Shown here: piece by piece, positions 33,260-44,303 of the stretch
Layout of the letters: the number at the start of each line of letters is the position of its first letter
How positions within the stretch are numbered: position 1 is the stretch's first letter
Assembly (NCBI GenBank): GCA_964030785.1
Contig: OZ034968.1
Span: 49,313,230 to 49,377,229, forward strand
Direction: 5' to 3'
Origin: Siderastrea siderea
Taxonomy: Eukaryota > Cnidaria > Anthozoa > Scleractinia > Rhizangiidae
DNA length: 64,000 nucleotides
Notes under the pieces: generated by a model
Databases searched by the model: none
What the model was told of the DNA's origin: nothing
What the model saw: the letters and a program-made list of their open reading frames with translations, nothing else
Position numbers and translations under genes: made by a program

Positions 33260-34441
33260 TTGATTTTTTCAATCACTCAGTCGAATGGTTTAAGTCGTAC
33301 CTCGCAAACCGTTGCCAAGTTACCGCTGTTGGAAATGCGCATTCTTCTACTAAGCTTGTAGCTGTTGGTGTTCCACAGGGGAGCATTCTGGGACCTTTCG
33401 TTGTTTCTTATTTACGTTAATGATTTACCAACAGTGCGATCTAACGTTATAAGCTGACGATACCGTTATCTACACTTCAGCGAAGGATGCTGCTACCCTG
33501 GGGCCCAGCTAAATATCGATCTACAGATAATCAGCAAGTGGTTTTTTGACAATCTCCTCACCCTAAATGAAAACAAATGTAAATTTGTCTTGTTCAGTAG
33601 TGCGCAGAAACTGAAAACTTTCCAGAATTTTTCTCTTCGTATTAATGACTCTCCCTTAAAGCGAACTGACTCGTTCAGGTATTTAGGAGTTACAATCAAG
33701 CAAAGTATGACCTGGCATGATCACATTTCTACGATCACTAAAAAAAGTTAATCAGCGCCTTGGTGTCTTGCGATAAGTAAAGTACATGCTACCACTCCAG
33801 GCCCGTCTAACTCTTTACAACAGTCTTGTCTTTCCCTTGTTTGATTATGGTGACATTGTGTGGGGCGATAAGAACAACTCCACCCTCATGGAAAATCTTC
33901 AGACTCTCCAAAACAAAGCTGCCAAGATAACCCTTGATCACCATCCGCAATCTTCCGCATCCGAAGCTCTTGATTCTCTTGATTGGAAGCCACTGCATCT
34001 CAGGCGCCGTTTCCATCGCTGTACAACAATTTTCAAGTGTTTGCACGGTTTTATTGATTTCAATTTTCATTTTGTTAGAAACAGCTCTATTCACAACTAC
34101 AACACGCGTTCTAGAGACGATTTTCACTTACCTCTTGTAAGAACAAACTGGGGCAAACAACGTTTTATTTATCAGAGCGTCGTCGACTGGAACTCCTTAA
34201 GTCAGGACACACGTGACACTTCTTTTTTTATCTTATTTTAAATCTAAGCTCAAACTTGAACTTTAAATAGTTTTTATAATTTTTTTCTTGGTGTTGTTTT
34301 TATTTTTAAACTAGCTTTCGCTTTTTAATCAATTGTAATTAGTTTTTAATCTTTTGTAGTTAGTTTTTTAATTAATTTCTCTAAGTATGTGCATGGCCCC
34401 ACTGAAGAGCACCTATTGGTGAAGTGGGCTCCCTGCTAAAA

Positions 34442-34475
<34 letters not shown>

Positions 34476-34516
34476 GTTATTATTATTATTGTTATTATTA
34501 TTATTATTATTATTAT
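33255..34516 (+). mobile_element. 5'-truncated CR1/Jockey-like LINE with (ATT)n tail
   Basis: Begins inside the RT (WFKSYLANRCQVTAVG), then VGVPQGSILGPF and, across frameshifts, an ADDTVIYTSAKD box, NENKCKFVLFSS, FRYLGVTIKQSMTWHDHI, LTLYNSLVFPLFDYGDIVW, LQTLQNKAAKI and a Trp-containing C-terminus ending near 34250. A 3' UTR (CACTGAAGAGCACCTATTGG) and an (ATT)n tract at 34439-34516 follow. The last 150 codons (33786-34241) are open, so this copy is moderately young. Truncation at the 5' end is typical of target-primed reverse transcription. Confidence 0.85.
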
Positions 34517-34521
34517 CGTAG

Positions 34522-34950
34522 CTATAACAAAATTCTCGATTGTGATTGGTTCTCCCCGCGCCTATTTGATACGTAATTGGAGGATGATCACGACGGTGTC
34601 CAATTACAGCTGTCCAATTTGACCTTTTTTTAATTGGATAGCTGTAATCGGACAGTTACACTGCGCGCGCGTCAATCAGGTGCACTAAAATAGGTTCTTT
34701 TTATAGCTGTTTCTCCACTACCTGCAAAACTGATAATTTAGAATATAACCCTGAAGGGCATGTAGGTTTTCTAATCTCGCATTTTTGATATAGATACGAT
34801 TAATTGGTAACTGGACTTCGTGTCGTACAATGCAGGGATAATCGTGCTCGTAATTTCAAATCGTCCTCGCGCTAAGCGCTCTGCCGATTCTAAATTACTT
34901 GCCGGATTACTCCCTGAATTGTACTCCACTCAGTCCAATTACCATTACTA
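34522..34950. repeat. foldback repeat family with CCAATTAC arms
   Basis: Contains GTGTCCAATTACAGCTGTCC paired with GGATAGCTGTAATCGGACA, and further right TTAATTGGTAACTGGAC paired with GTCCAATTACCATTA, with GTACAAT/ATTGTAC between. A related fragment is at 41032-41137. It sits between two microsatellites (ATT and CTT). Confidence 0.65.
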
Positions 34951-34954
34951 CTAC

Positions 34955-34996
<42 letters not shown>

Positions 34997-36080
34997 TGAA
35001 ACAATTTTTATTACAGAATTACTAACTATTAACATAATCAAATGAAAAATCTTATGTACATTTAACATTAAAAATAGTATAAAGTTGATAAATTCTCAAC
35101 TTACAAGCTACTCGTATTTAAAAATATGTTTTAAAATAGTTGTTCAAAAATAGGCACTCTGTAATGAAAAGCTTAAGAGGTATAACAAATACTGTAAGAG
35201 GTATAACAAATACTGCAAAGTCCGTATTCTGTAAGCTCGTGGAGATTCTCCTTGTTGCCCGTGATCCTCTAAGGCTTAGAAGGGCTGGTCTCAAGATTGC
35301 GAAGGAAACCTTTGTCCGGATGCACGATAGGTTGTGGCGTACTCTTTCCCTTTCTTTTCAGCAAGGAGTTTTGCGAGTCTGCTGTGGTATCTTCTGCATT
35401 GTTCAGCCATTCCTTCTGTGGTAGTGAATACTAATGGCGTAAAGGTGGCTTGTTCGACTTCCATCACTCTGTTAGCATACATACGTTTCTTCTCGTTTTC
35501 GTGCTGGCCAGATATTTGCCTAGGGCTGAGGTCTTTATAAGAATCTGCATTTGGGTGGCACACCGGGACGTCAAAGAATGCAGATTTTTGCCTCTCCCAA
35601 GAGCTGCGGGCGTGTATGTCCAGTCGTGCATCCGGGGCTTTGTTGGTCCCTCTATTCAGCAACCATTTTCAACATCTCCGCTTCGAGGTCACGAAGCTCG
35701 TTGTGGCGCTGGATGATGAAGCTGCCATGCCTGCAAACCATAGCGTGGTCCACAGTACATTCGTCACCGCAGACACAAACGGATGGAGTATCAGGGATTT
35801 CCCAATCATATCTGAGTCCGATACCGTCTCTGAATTCCCTTTTATTCAGATTGAAATCCATGTCCTTGATGGGAATAACAGTCAGCCAACTAGATGCGCC
35901 TTTCTCTGTAGCAAGATCAACAGCTGTCTTGGTCTTCTGAGGTAGGGAATTCTTTACATCCTCTTACTCTCGAAGCAGTCTTTCATCCTTCTCTTTAAGA
36001 GCATTTTGCTGTAATGCTCTGTTGCATCATCTTCTAGAGGTTCGTGTGCTTGAGACACTATTTGCTCAACGAACGGAGCA
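34951..36080 (-). mobile_element. retroelement 3' part with zinc motif and nuclease-like C-terminus
   Basis: The minus strand encodes, with one or two frameshifts, [28 protein letters not shown] and [18 protein letters not shown] (a C-x-C-x-n-H-x3-C zinc-binding pattern), then [12 protein letters not shown]. After a short gap follow [20 protein letters not shown] and [17 protein letters not shown] with [12 protein letters not shown]. The D ... (F/Y)FDV segment resembles PD-(D/E)XK nuclease cores. An AATAAAA signal and an (AAG)n tract (34955-34993) come downstream. I know this architecture as the C-terminal part of cnidarian reverse-transcriptase ORFs, but the clade is not assigned. Confidence 0.65.
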
Positions 36081-36092
36081 GTTAGCTTGACT

Positions 36093-36097
36093 GACGC

Positions 36098-36131
<34 letters not shown>
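36093..36131. repeat. (TTA)n microsatellite
   Basis: Thirteen or so TTA units between the minus-strand retroelement and the LINE scrap that follows. Confidence 0.95.
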
Positions 36132-36134
<3 letters not shown>

Positions 36135-36149
36135 TGTTTGTTTGGTTCT

Positions 36150-36235
36150 GAAGACATAATCTGCAGTGACAAGAACAACTCCACGTTGATGCAAAGCCTA
36201 CAATCCTGCAAAACGAAGCTGCTGACGTAAGCGTC
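36150..36235 (+). pseudogene. small LINE fragment
   Basis: Reads SDKNNSTLMQSLQS, matching GDKNNSTLMENLQT in the LINE at 33255-34516, so it is a scrap of a related copy. Confidence 0.65.
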
Positions 36236-37050
36236 CAATTCTGGCGGCGGTATGCCTTGGAATTGTCTTGTTTCGTTTTCATTTGGCAAAAACGACTTCA
36301 AACGACTTCGTCTTTCTTTTTTCTGAACGAACCAAGCGAGCACAGAACTACGAAATTGATGGGCAAACCGTTGTCAAAAGTGGCGCGAAAGAAGGCGCGT
36401 GACGTCGTGACAGCTGATTGGCCGTATTTCACATGTAAAATTATCGTAATTTTTCATGTGTCAATTATGTGTCAATGTGGAAATCTCTATAAAATACTCC
36501 AGTTTATATAATAAAAGTATATTTTACAACTACTACTGTTAAAATAATGGCTTTGAGTCTTAAATTAATGGCACCTAACCTCAGGCGTTTGTTAGTGTGC
36601 ATATGTCTTTGATTTTAATTTTCTTTAATTTCCTACTAATGATCTCTCCACTACTAATCTCCCTGCCAAATTTTACGGAATTTCACCAAACGAAACTCGA
36701 GAAAATCCAGAGGAAAGTTTCCACTTTTGTCCGACAACATGGCGTTATAGCTATTATGCGTAGATTTTTTCAGTACTGGGCATTCGACATGAAATTCGCC
36801 ATATTTAAAGGTTTGAAAGCAGTAATTGGACTTGAAAAATGTCAAGATGGAATGCTTTCTTTGAAATGCGTGACGATTACAGAACCAGGCATAAAATTTG
36901 GGTCGTGCTGTTATCTTTTCACTTTTTTGCATGAACTTGCGTCAGCTCGCGCGTTATTGGTGTGCTAAGTAATAAAACTCTAGGGAGCTACCTTAAAAAT
37001 AAAATTTAAAACTCATCACAGAGCTAAACTGTTTTTTTTTTCTTCTCCAG
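36236..37050. other. intron or 5' flank of the bHLH gene; no further exon recognised
   Basis: CAGCTGATTGGCC near 36411 joins an E-box-like word to an inverted CCAAT box, and CTATAAAATAC near 36490 is TATA-like, so a promoter is possible here. The frame of the next exon is open to its acceptor in a phase that needs one base from an upstream exon, which I could not identify. A 123-codon frame at 36597-36968 has no support. Confidence 0.35.
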
Positions 37051-37555
37051 ATGCTGCAGAAACTGTACAACATGAGTTGGATTTCTCGCACAGCAGAAAC
37101 CAAATTAATTCTTTTACAATGGCATTGTCACCTCTACAGCAACAAGGCCCTTATGAGCATAGAAGTAATTTCCATATACTAGAAGAATGCATCCCTAGCT
37201 ATAATGCCCTGACGCCGTGCCCTGATCTCAACTTTCATTTTCGTGGAGAAAGCAATGAAGAGGCAAAGAAACAAGACAGTGTTCAAACTTTGCACCCCAT
37301 GTCCTGTGTGTTAGGAAATGCACACTTACAGAGCACCCATGATCAGTGCAGGGGAGTCTCCGTGGTTGTAAAGGCTAACAATGTGGAGAAGTCGCTGATC
37401 ATGAAGAAAATCAAACTGGACAATCTTAACAATAGCAGTGGGGAAGCAACCGTTGATTCCAAAAAGGAATATAGTCTGTCTGCTAAAAGCAAGAAGGCAG
37501 GAGGTGATAAGACCTCCCCGAAGAAGGATGGTGATGTGGGGATATCCTCTCCAAG
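37051..37555 (+). CDS. bHLH transcription factor, exon A (internal)
   Basis: Bounded by a polypyrimidine tract with acceptor TTCTTCTCCAG and a donor CCAAG|GTAATA. The frame is open through all 505 bases (about 168 codons), with a Ser/Gln/Pro-containing, low-hydrophobicity N-terminal region. A Lys-rich part follows (IMKKIKLDNLNNSSGEA, SAKSKKAGGDKTSPKKDGD) that looks like a nuclear linker. It ends in phase 2 and splices in frame to the next exon. No domain is recognised in this exon itself. An in-frame ATG at 37119 could be a start, but the frame stays open upstream, so an earlier exon is likely. Confidence 0.6.
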
Positions 37556-37660
37556 GTAATAAAGCCGTGGGAGTGATATCTAGTCTAATATGTTTGTGTC
37601 ATATCCACTCTACAATAGATAAATAACATTTTCCATTTTTCTAAATTTACTGCCCTACAG

Positions 37661-37780
37661 TTTATCCAGAAAAAGTTACACCTCGAAACGGAGGACAACA
37701 AGACAGAAGTCAATGTTCCCTGCAGGTCTGACTACTCTTGAGAGAAAAGAACAACACTTGGACAAAGAAAAAAAAAGGAG
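37661..37780 (+). CDS. bHLH transcription factor, exon B (basic region)
   Basis: Acceptor CTGCCCTACAG, donor GGAG|GTACCC. The single base at the start completes a Ser codon with exon A. The frame reads SRKSYTSKRRTTRQK and then LERKEQHLDKEKKR, ending in phase 2. The H-x3-E-x3-R arrangement needed to contact an E-box (CACGTG class) starts here and is completed by the first base of exon C (AG|A, Arg). Without splicing the frame stops at 37788, only 8 bases past the exon end, which supports the donor. Confidence 0.7.
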
Positions 37781-37909
37781 GTACCCATAAGAATAGCTCC
37801 TGTGATTAGATGTCATTATTGAATCCATTTCTTCCTCATTTTGAAGGAAGAGGAAATAATTTAGACCTAAGACCTCCACAAGGGCAGTAGGTAGCTGAGT
37901 TAAGGTAAG

Positions 37910-38204
37910 TTAAAGTCGCACACGAGCCAAGGAGGCCCACACGGTCGGAGCTTATCCCAGTCTCTGTAGCATGAAGCAACTGAGAGTATTGCTACTCCCC
38001 CTGGATGGAATGCTAGTCCATCACAAGGTTTTCTCCAGCAGTATGTGGCCGGTACCCATTTATACACCTGGGGGTGGAAAGAGACAATGTGGAGTAAAGT
38101 TTCTTGTCTAAAGAAACAAAAAGATGGCAGGGACTGGGCGTTGAACCACCGACCTTCAGATCTGAAGTCCAAAGCGCTAACACTACACCACCGCGCCCCC
38201 ACCC
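37910..38204 (-). mobile_element. tRNA-derived SINE, full length, with 18-bp target duplication
   Basis: The head (minus strand, from 38204) is tRNA-like: an A-box-like TGGTGTAGTGTTAGCG (38190-38175) and a B box GGTTCAACGCC. The body contains CAGGTGTATAAATGGGTACC. The flanks repeat TAGCTGAGTTAA(G/T)GTAAG at 37892-37909 and 38205-38222, 18 bp with one mismatch, as expected for LINE-assisted insertion. It lies in the long bHLH intron. The 100-codon minus-strand frame across it is not a gene. Confidence 0.9.
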
Positions 38205-38222
38205 TAGCTGAGTTAATGTAAG

Positions 38223-39030
38223 GTACATTTGATGGACAACTTCACTTCGCTGGTTTGTATTTGGGAGTTGTGGCCAGTTTTCTTGAAAAGGCCCGCTTAA
38301 CTATAGAAAGAAGACCCTCACAATAGGGTCTGTGAGACAACGTGAACGTGAGCCACGAAATTGTCGATGATGACGGAATCATCCAAGAGAATAACGACAC
38401 CTTTAACTCTCAACACATTGTTGCTATGGTTATTGCATGTCTGGTATTGTCGTGTTGCTTTTGTAAGCAGTACTGAGGAACCCTACATTGCAGCCAGCAC
38501 GTTATTGTCAGTACACACTAATCCTGGCAGATTTGGACCGTTGTTGGGCGAGTTAAGCTGGACAGGCATTTATGCAAGCACTGTTTGCCTTATCTTTAGG
38601 CAAAGCTCATTGGTTATGACACACGAGTTTTGTATTTTGATTACCAATAAACCTCTATGGCCAAACAAATGCTGAAGACTGACCCCTGAAATATCATTGG
38701 ACTTGTTCTTTATAAAGTGAATCTTTTTACTGTTCTTAGTTAAACTGCAAGTAATTTACAACTTCGCAAAAGGACAAACATGAGGGGGATCAACCGTTTT
38801 TCACTCTGAACCGATAAAAGAGATATAAATTATACCAATATGAAAATGCGTTACCAGAAACTATGCGGCACTTTCTAGGTTTAGTAACATTCATCATTTT
38901 TCCCTGCCAGAAAGTCTTCGTAGTATTAATTAGGCGTTCCATGTTGTTATAAGGTGCACTCTATTTAATTAAGAACATAAGCGGGTTTTCTCGCTTCTCA
39001 GAAAACTGTTGGGTAATATACTGCCGGAAC
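38223..39030. other. intronic DNA, nothing recognised
   Basis: Part of the long bHLH intron. A 104-codon plus-strand frame (38361-38675) shows no domain. Confidence 0.4.
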
Positions 39031-39118
39031 CTCCCAGCATCCGATACCGGTGCACCGATATCGCAGAGGTCATGGGTTCGATTCCCGTTCAAGCCTGAAT
39101 TTTTTCAGGCTTCTTCTT
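39031..39118 (+). repeat. tRNA-like B-box fragment, probably SINE
   Basis: GGGTTCGATTCCCG (39074-39087) is a canonical tRNA T-arm/B box. It is followed by AAGCCTGAA, a T run and TTCAGGCTT, a short hairpin. No acceptor stem or A box matches upstream, so this is not a tRNA gene. Confidence 0.6.
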
Positions 39119-39158
39119 TTCAACTGCTTAAGTTGAAACACCTTCACTGCGATGATCT

Positions 39159-40440
39159 TCATTTAATTCTAATGCTAGTGAGCCAATAGTTAACTCTAGA
39201 AAGGTCTTCATCTAGATTTCTGTGAATGCTGGAAACTGTAGTGTCAGCAAAGGTCAAGTGCGTGTTATCGGCGTACATTCGTGGTTGAGAATTCTGTAGA
39301 CAATTAGGTAAATCATTAATATAAATTAAGAATAGGAGCGGACCTAGTATTGTTCCCTGAGGAACACCGCAAGTAATTGGCCGACAAATGGAGAGGAACC
39401 AATCTAAGTAAGATTTAAACCAGTTATGTGAAATACCGTCAACACCGTAAAAAATTTCAATTTCGAAGAAGAATATCGTGATCGACGGTGTCAAAAGCTT
39501 TCTTTAGGTCCAAGAATACAACTGCATTTACATTGCCTTGATCTATGTTATGTGCCCAGTTATCAGTAGCTTCAAGCAATGCAGTAGTAGTAGAATGAAG
39601 GGATCTGAAACCAGATTGAGAACTCGATAACTATAGAGTTGGTCCTAAATGATTCTCTCAAAAACTTTAGCTACGACAGGAACGATTGAGATGGGACGAT
39701 AGTTTTTTAAATCAGAGCGTTCGCCCTGTTTAAACAAAGGGGTAACTTATGATAATTTCCATTCATCAGGAAAGACGCCAGAAATGATGCACTGATTGAA
39801 GATAACACAGAGAGGACTGACAATTAAATCAGCGCAATCCCGTAAAAGTCTTGCCGATATTTTGCCCAAACCTGTTGCTTTGGTTTTGGAGAGTTCAGAT
39901 AAAAGCGAGAAAACTGTGGATACACTAGGTGTTTTCAACGGAATCTGCAGTCACAGGCTCCTACTCAGATAATCCACGTGTAAAGGACAGTTCTCGTTCA
40001 CATGTATTTCGTTTGCTAGCCTGGAACCAATATTACCACAACCATGTTACCACAAAAAAAGGCCTAGATCTTAGTTTCCGAATTTCAGTACATAGGTTTT
40101 CTAGTTCAGGTACGTTTAGATCGGAACGTACTGAGTAGCTAATATTTAAATTTGCTATTTTGATACCACGTTTTGAAGGAAGAAAGGAATAAATTTCGTT
40201 TTCATTAGTTGATTCAAGACTGTGGTCATTAGCAGATCTAGACGGCAAAACGTATGTACTAATATGTGTTAAAACGGTTTTGGACAATTTGCTCGCCCCC
40301 TTACTATTTAGGTGAGGACCACTCCTGTTCAGACACGAGGAATCAATATTTTCATTCGGAAGGAAGGGCCAGTCTCTGTTTCTGCAGAACCTTTTGGACA
40401 AATTGTTAATCGCGACGGCTTTTTCCCACAGCTCCACTTC
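39159..40440 (-). mobile_element. CR1-like LINE, decayed
   Basis: The 5' part (40033-40437) reads FCRNRDWPFLPNENIDSSCL and LHLN-like PHLNSKGASKLSK, the end of the SGNH/esterase-like domain found before the endonuclease in CR1-type elements. It continues as RGIKIANLNI, the usual endonuclease start. Most of the endonuclease is missing. RT parts follow: SKTKATGLGKISARLL, VFPDEWKLS, DLKNYRPISIVPV, FLDLKKAFDTVDH, GVPQGTILGPLLFLIYINDL and MYADNTHLTFA, where the YADD box has become YADN. It ends before the C-terminal region and has several frameshifts and stops. Confidence 0.85.
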
Positions 40441-40489
40441 CTTTCGAAAACAGATAGCAGAGATTGAAACCCGCGTGTCCGGCGAATCA

Positions 40490-40880
40490 CCCTCGATTTG
40501 GGTATGTGGGTATGTGGCCTATACAGGGACGTACCGCTGGACAGGGTATGGGTTTTGACCTCTCTGTCCTGAACAGGGTGTATAATTTTGTGCGACTCTG
40601 TCCTAAACGGGGTCTAAACTTGTCCTAAACAGGCTATGGTTGTACGATCGTCGTCGTTAAACATGGTTTATACAGTATTTCGCAAACCTGGGTCCGGGAG
40701 GTTTGCTGGTCTTTCAAACATCTTAAAATTGTGCAAAACATGATTAGTGTGTATTTTGTCAGAAACCTAAAATGGAGGGTCTTGTCCTACCAAGGGTAGG
40801 TATTTCTGGGTTTTTTGGCCTAAACAGGATCAGGGTATTAAACCCTCAGCGCACTCCTACACCCAAACATGGGTCAAGTG
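40490..40880. repeat. degenerate TGTCCTRAACAGGGT repeats
   Basis: The word TGTCCTGAACAGGGT recurs with changes near 40568, 40598, 40622 and 40785 within about 250 bases, followed by a C run at 40880-40893. Confidence 0.55.
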
Positions 40881-41031
40881 ACCCCCCCCCCCCTCCCCGG
40901 TCGTGCCCGCTGTAATGGGAAAATTGCACTTATATCAGATCTTGTTTGCCAAATCTCACAATTAAAACTGTTGTATTTTCGTTTTTTCCCCGGAACGTGT
41001 TTCTCCCTTTTTCTCGAATTTTGTTGTAGAT

Positions 41032-41137
41032 ATGATTAATTAGTAAAACGACTGCGTGTCCTCCAGTTCGGTCTGTAATCATCAATCATGCGATTACAAA
41101 CCGAACTAGACTCCACTCAGTCCCATTACCATTATAT
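41032..41137. repeat. copy of the CCAATTAC foldback family
   Basis: Shares ATTAATTAGTAA, CTGCGTGTC and CTCCACTCAGTCCCATTACC with 34799-34950. Internal TTCGGTCTGTAATCAT / GCGATTACAAACCGAA form a hairpin. Confidence 0.65.
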
Positions 41138-41438
41138 ATTTTGACAAGTCACGCTTTATTTTGGCGTGCGTGTAAAGGCGAGACAAAATGCAAGTGACAA
41201 GTAAAAATATTCCGTAATACTGGCGGAATAAATCTGATGTTTTTCCTTCAGGCTGAGAAATGCGTGACAGAAGAAGGTCACTTTCGCGAGGCAAATTATC
41301 CTGCGTTCTATTTGACGAGTGTGTTCACTGGCCCCTTAGTGAAACACGCTTGGAACTTGGTGGCAACGGCCGGATCTATTTAGGAAAACGTCTTTGCTCT
41401 TGCTGGTAGCGCCTTAAAGCGAAGAAAATCGGCAAGAA

Positions 41439-41862
41439 ATGCCTGGTGGCGACTCTACGAGTGAAACTCAAGCGACACCACCAGCAGCTCTGGGAGTAAT
41501 AAATGTGATGGCGAATGTCGCAGTGAAACCACCAACAATACTCAACCTTAGAGAAAACACATCGGAAAACTGGAAAACTTACAAACAACAGTGGCAGAAT
41601 TATGCAATTGTAGCAAACCTGGCCGCAAAGCCCGAATGATATCAAGTAGCGTCTTTTCTCTACTTTCTGGGCACCGACGCTGCGCGTGTTTACAGTCAAA
41701 AAAGAAACTGTCGAAGAAAAGCTAGACGAATTTGCAATTGGCGAGGTGAACGAGACCTACAAAAGGTACGTCTTTAATTGTAGAGGCCGAAAGGCAGATG
41801 AGTCAATCCATGGATATGTGGCAACATTACGCAAGTTAGCGCAAACATCTAATTTCTCCAAC
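41439..41862 (+). pseudogene. gypsy gag N-terminal part
   Basis: Starts ATG and reads LRENTSENWKTYKQQWQNYA with IVANLAAKPE, the typical W..+...W..Y....L pattern of gypsy Gag. After a stop it continues VASFLYFLGTDAARVYS and ESIHGYVATLRKLAQT in shifted frames. The CCHC knuckle is missing because of the deletion. Confidence 0.7.
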
Positions 41863-43140
41863 TGAACAGAGGTACTTGCAGACAGAAAAGGAGTGCCTCG
41901 CAATCGTCTATGCACTGGAGCGATTTCACCAGGACAGGTTCGGTGGAAGCGTCTTTGTGCACAGCGACCACAAGCCCCTCGAGTCGATTCTTAAGAAGCC
42001 CTCAGCATGTGCGCCCCGATGGCTGCAAGGAATGATGATGTGCTTTCAAAAGTATGAAGTCACAGTCTGCTACGATCATGGTAAGAATATGTTCCTGGCC
42101 GACCTTCTCTCAAGAGCATATCTGCCTAAGAGCCCAGTTTCTGAAGACAAAGAGTTCAAATTTGTCAACATAGCAAGCTGTGTGCCGATCTCAGATTCAA
42201 GATTAGAAGAATTCAGACAGAAAACCCTAACTGACGAGTCACTGTAACTCCTGACGAAGGTGATCCTTAAAGGCTGGCCAGACGACAAGTCTTCATTGCC
42301 TACATTAGCCCTCCCATACCTAAACCAGAGAGACGTACTGACGGTTAAGAAAGGTCTAATCTTTAGAGGTGAACGTGGGGTCATCCCGAAGAAACTGCGA
42401 GAGCCAATGAAGCAGAAAATACACTCCATACCTGGGTACAGAAGCCTGCCTCAGACGAGCCAGAGAATGCATCTATTGGCCTGGCCTGTCCGCGGAAATG
42501 AAACGCCTGGTAGAATCGTGCGAAACGTGTAAGCAATACGACTTCACGCAACGAAAGGAGACACTGAGAAGCGCTGAAGTCCCGAAACGACCATGGCAAC
42601 GGCTCACTACTGACCTATTTTCTTGCAAAGGCAAAGAACCCGTTATGACCGTAGACTACTACAGCAACTTTTGGGAAATCGACCAGCTGCCTAACACGAG
42701 TGCCACTACTGTGATAAACAAGCTGAGCAACCATTTTGCCAGATATGGGTGTCTTGACGCCGTGATCAGTGACAATGGTTCTCCGTTTTCCTCCCAAGAA
42801 TTTGCGCACTTCTCAAAGTTATGGGAATTTCAGCACCGCGCCATTAACCCGAGAAGATTGAGACAGCAGTCAAACAACCAAACAGTCCTTGCGGAAGTAT
42901 AAAGACATACATTTGGCACTACTCGATGCAAAACACCCACCCAAGGAATGTCAACAACCCCAGCACAATGCCTTGTGAGCCGGAGGAGCAAAATCCTGCA
43001 GCCCACAACGAAAAACCTGGCTACAACCACAAGTACCAAATCAAGAGGAAAAACAACGCCTTCTGTGCAAACGACAGCTCACACAAGCCTGTCACTACAA
43101 CAGGACCGCCAAAGATCTTCCCAAGCTGAAAATAGGCGAT
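41863..43140 (+). pseudogene. gypsy RNase H and integrase
   Basis: RNase H: TEKECLAIVYALERFHQDRF, VFVHSDHKPLESIL and MFLADLLSRAYL. The integrase zinc region is read across a frameshift as HLGTEACLRRARECIYWPG and CETCKQY (HHCC type). The core has TTDLFS (first Asp) and AVISDNGSPFSSQEF (second Asp). The expected Glu-containing helix is degraded after about 42850. The tail keeps DAKHPPKE. Confidence 0.8.
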
Positions 43141-43739
43141 TTGGTCCGGATGAAACCCATTTAAAAACCATGAGCGCTTTTGACGAGGAACGACAGTGGC
43201 CCAGAAAGTGGATGACAGATCGCACATGGTTGAAAACCCTGAAGAGGGAACCTATTGCCGCAACCGCTTTCATCTAAGGAAAACCGGAGAATTACACCCA
43301 CCTAAACTGGTTGAACCCACAGCGGCAACATCTGAGAGACAACCAATAAAAATAACGCCACAACAGCAACCAGCAGTGTCCTCAAACATCCCAGTGCCTC
43401 CCACTGTTCCAGAAAACACCGAAACCCGCTCAAGGCTAATCTGAGCTAGAAGACCGCCTCTCCACCTCATGTTAACTGTTGATTTGAACTGTGTTTTTGC
43501 TACAATCTACCGTTTGTGCTCAGCTTTTGTTTTCGTTTTCGTTTTCTGATTCGAACATCGCTCATTTGTCAAAACTCAGCGATGTTGAAGTCTCTGTCAA
43601 AACTCTAGATTTTTATTCAGGAAACAGCTTAACGAACATTTTATGTGTTGAAGAATTTTTTATCCTCATTTATTTCATTAAATTTTTATAAGTAGATTCT
43701 AGTCCTTAGATTAGAGTTTAGATTCTAGTTTTTAGATTT

Positions 43740-43853
43740 TAGATTTTAAATATTTGCTTTTTTATACAGGATGCCATTAATAACAGTGCTCTTGCACTGA
43801 AGAGTTATCCTGTTATCCTTGTTATTCGCTTATTATCATTATTATTATTATTA

Positions 43854-43944
<91 letters not shown>
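43740..43944 (+). repeat. LINE-type 3' end with (ATT)n tract
   Basis: GTGCTCTTGCACTGAAGAGT near 43785 resembles the 3' UTR of the LINE at 33255-34516 (CACTGAAGAGCACC), followed by ATT units from about 43832 to 43944. The poly-Leu frame across it is an artefact. Confidence 0.7.
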
Positions 43945-44303
43945 CAATGACTAGTTCATTGAGAGCTTTGATTTTTCTCAGGATATTCCACTTTCAAACC
44001 GAAGAGGGTGTTACAATAGGTATTGCTTGCATGTAACCCATCAGTATTATGTAATCCGTCTCTTATGATTAGTGCTTTCGAGTTACTTGTACTGTACACT
44101 CGGATCGGACGACGAGTATTACAAGTATATCTGTGTTCCCTCTTAGTGAAACACGCTTGAAACATGGCCAAAAAACAGTAACTTGTCAAACGGGTTTCCT
44201 GAAGCACTGGGGTCTGTTTCAAACAGAGAAAAGTTGGAATAACAAATTCAATGTGCTATGCTCAAACTTAAGCCGAGAATAGAGATTTGATTTTAAATTT
44301 GAA

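Larger units (their letters stand above)
41439..43440 (+). mobile_element. Ty3/gypsy element with internal deletion (gag, RNase H, integrase)
   Basis: A gag start is followed directly by RNase H and integrase sequence. Protease and RT are missing, with the apparent junction near 41862. TTGGTGGCAACGG at 41358-41370 resembles a gypsy primer-binding site, which would put the 5' LTR end just before it. I could not match LTRs across the element. All frames beyond gag are broken. Confidence 0.8.

Noticed and set aside
36597..36968. 123-codon frame just upstream of bHLH exon A
   Set aside because: Not in a frame or with a donor that joins exon A, no domain, and an opposite-strand frame of 92 codons is open in the same place.
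37900..38228. 100-codon minus-strand frame as a gene
   Set aside because: Coincides with a SINE that has tRNA promoter boxes and a target-site duplication.
39040..39118. tRNA gene
   Set aside because: Only the B box and T-arm-like stem are present; no acceptor stem, anticodon arm or A box.
43854..44036. poly-Leu membrane-like frame
   Set aside because: Translation of an (ATT)n tract at a LINE 3' end.
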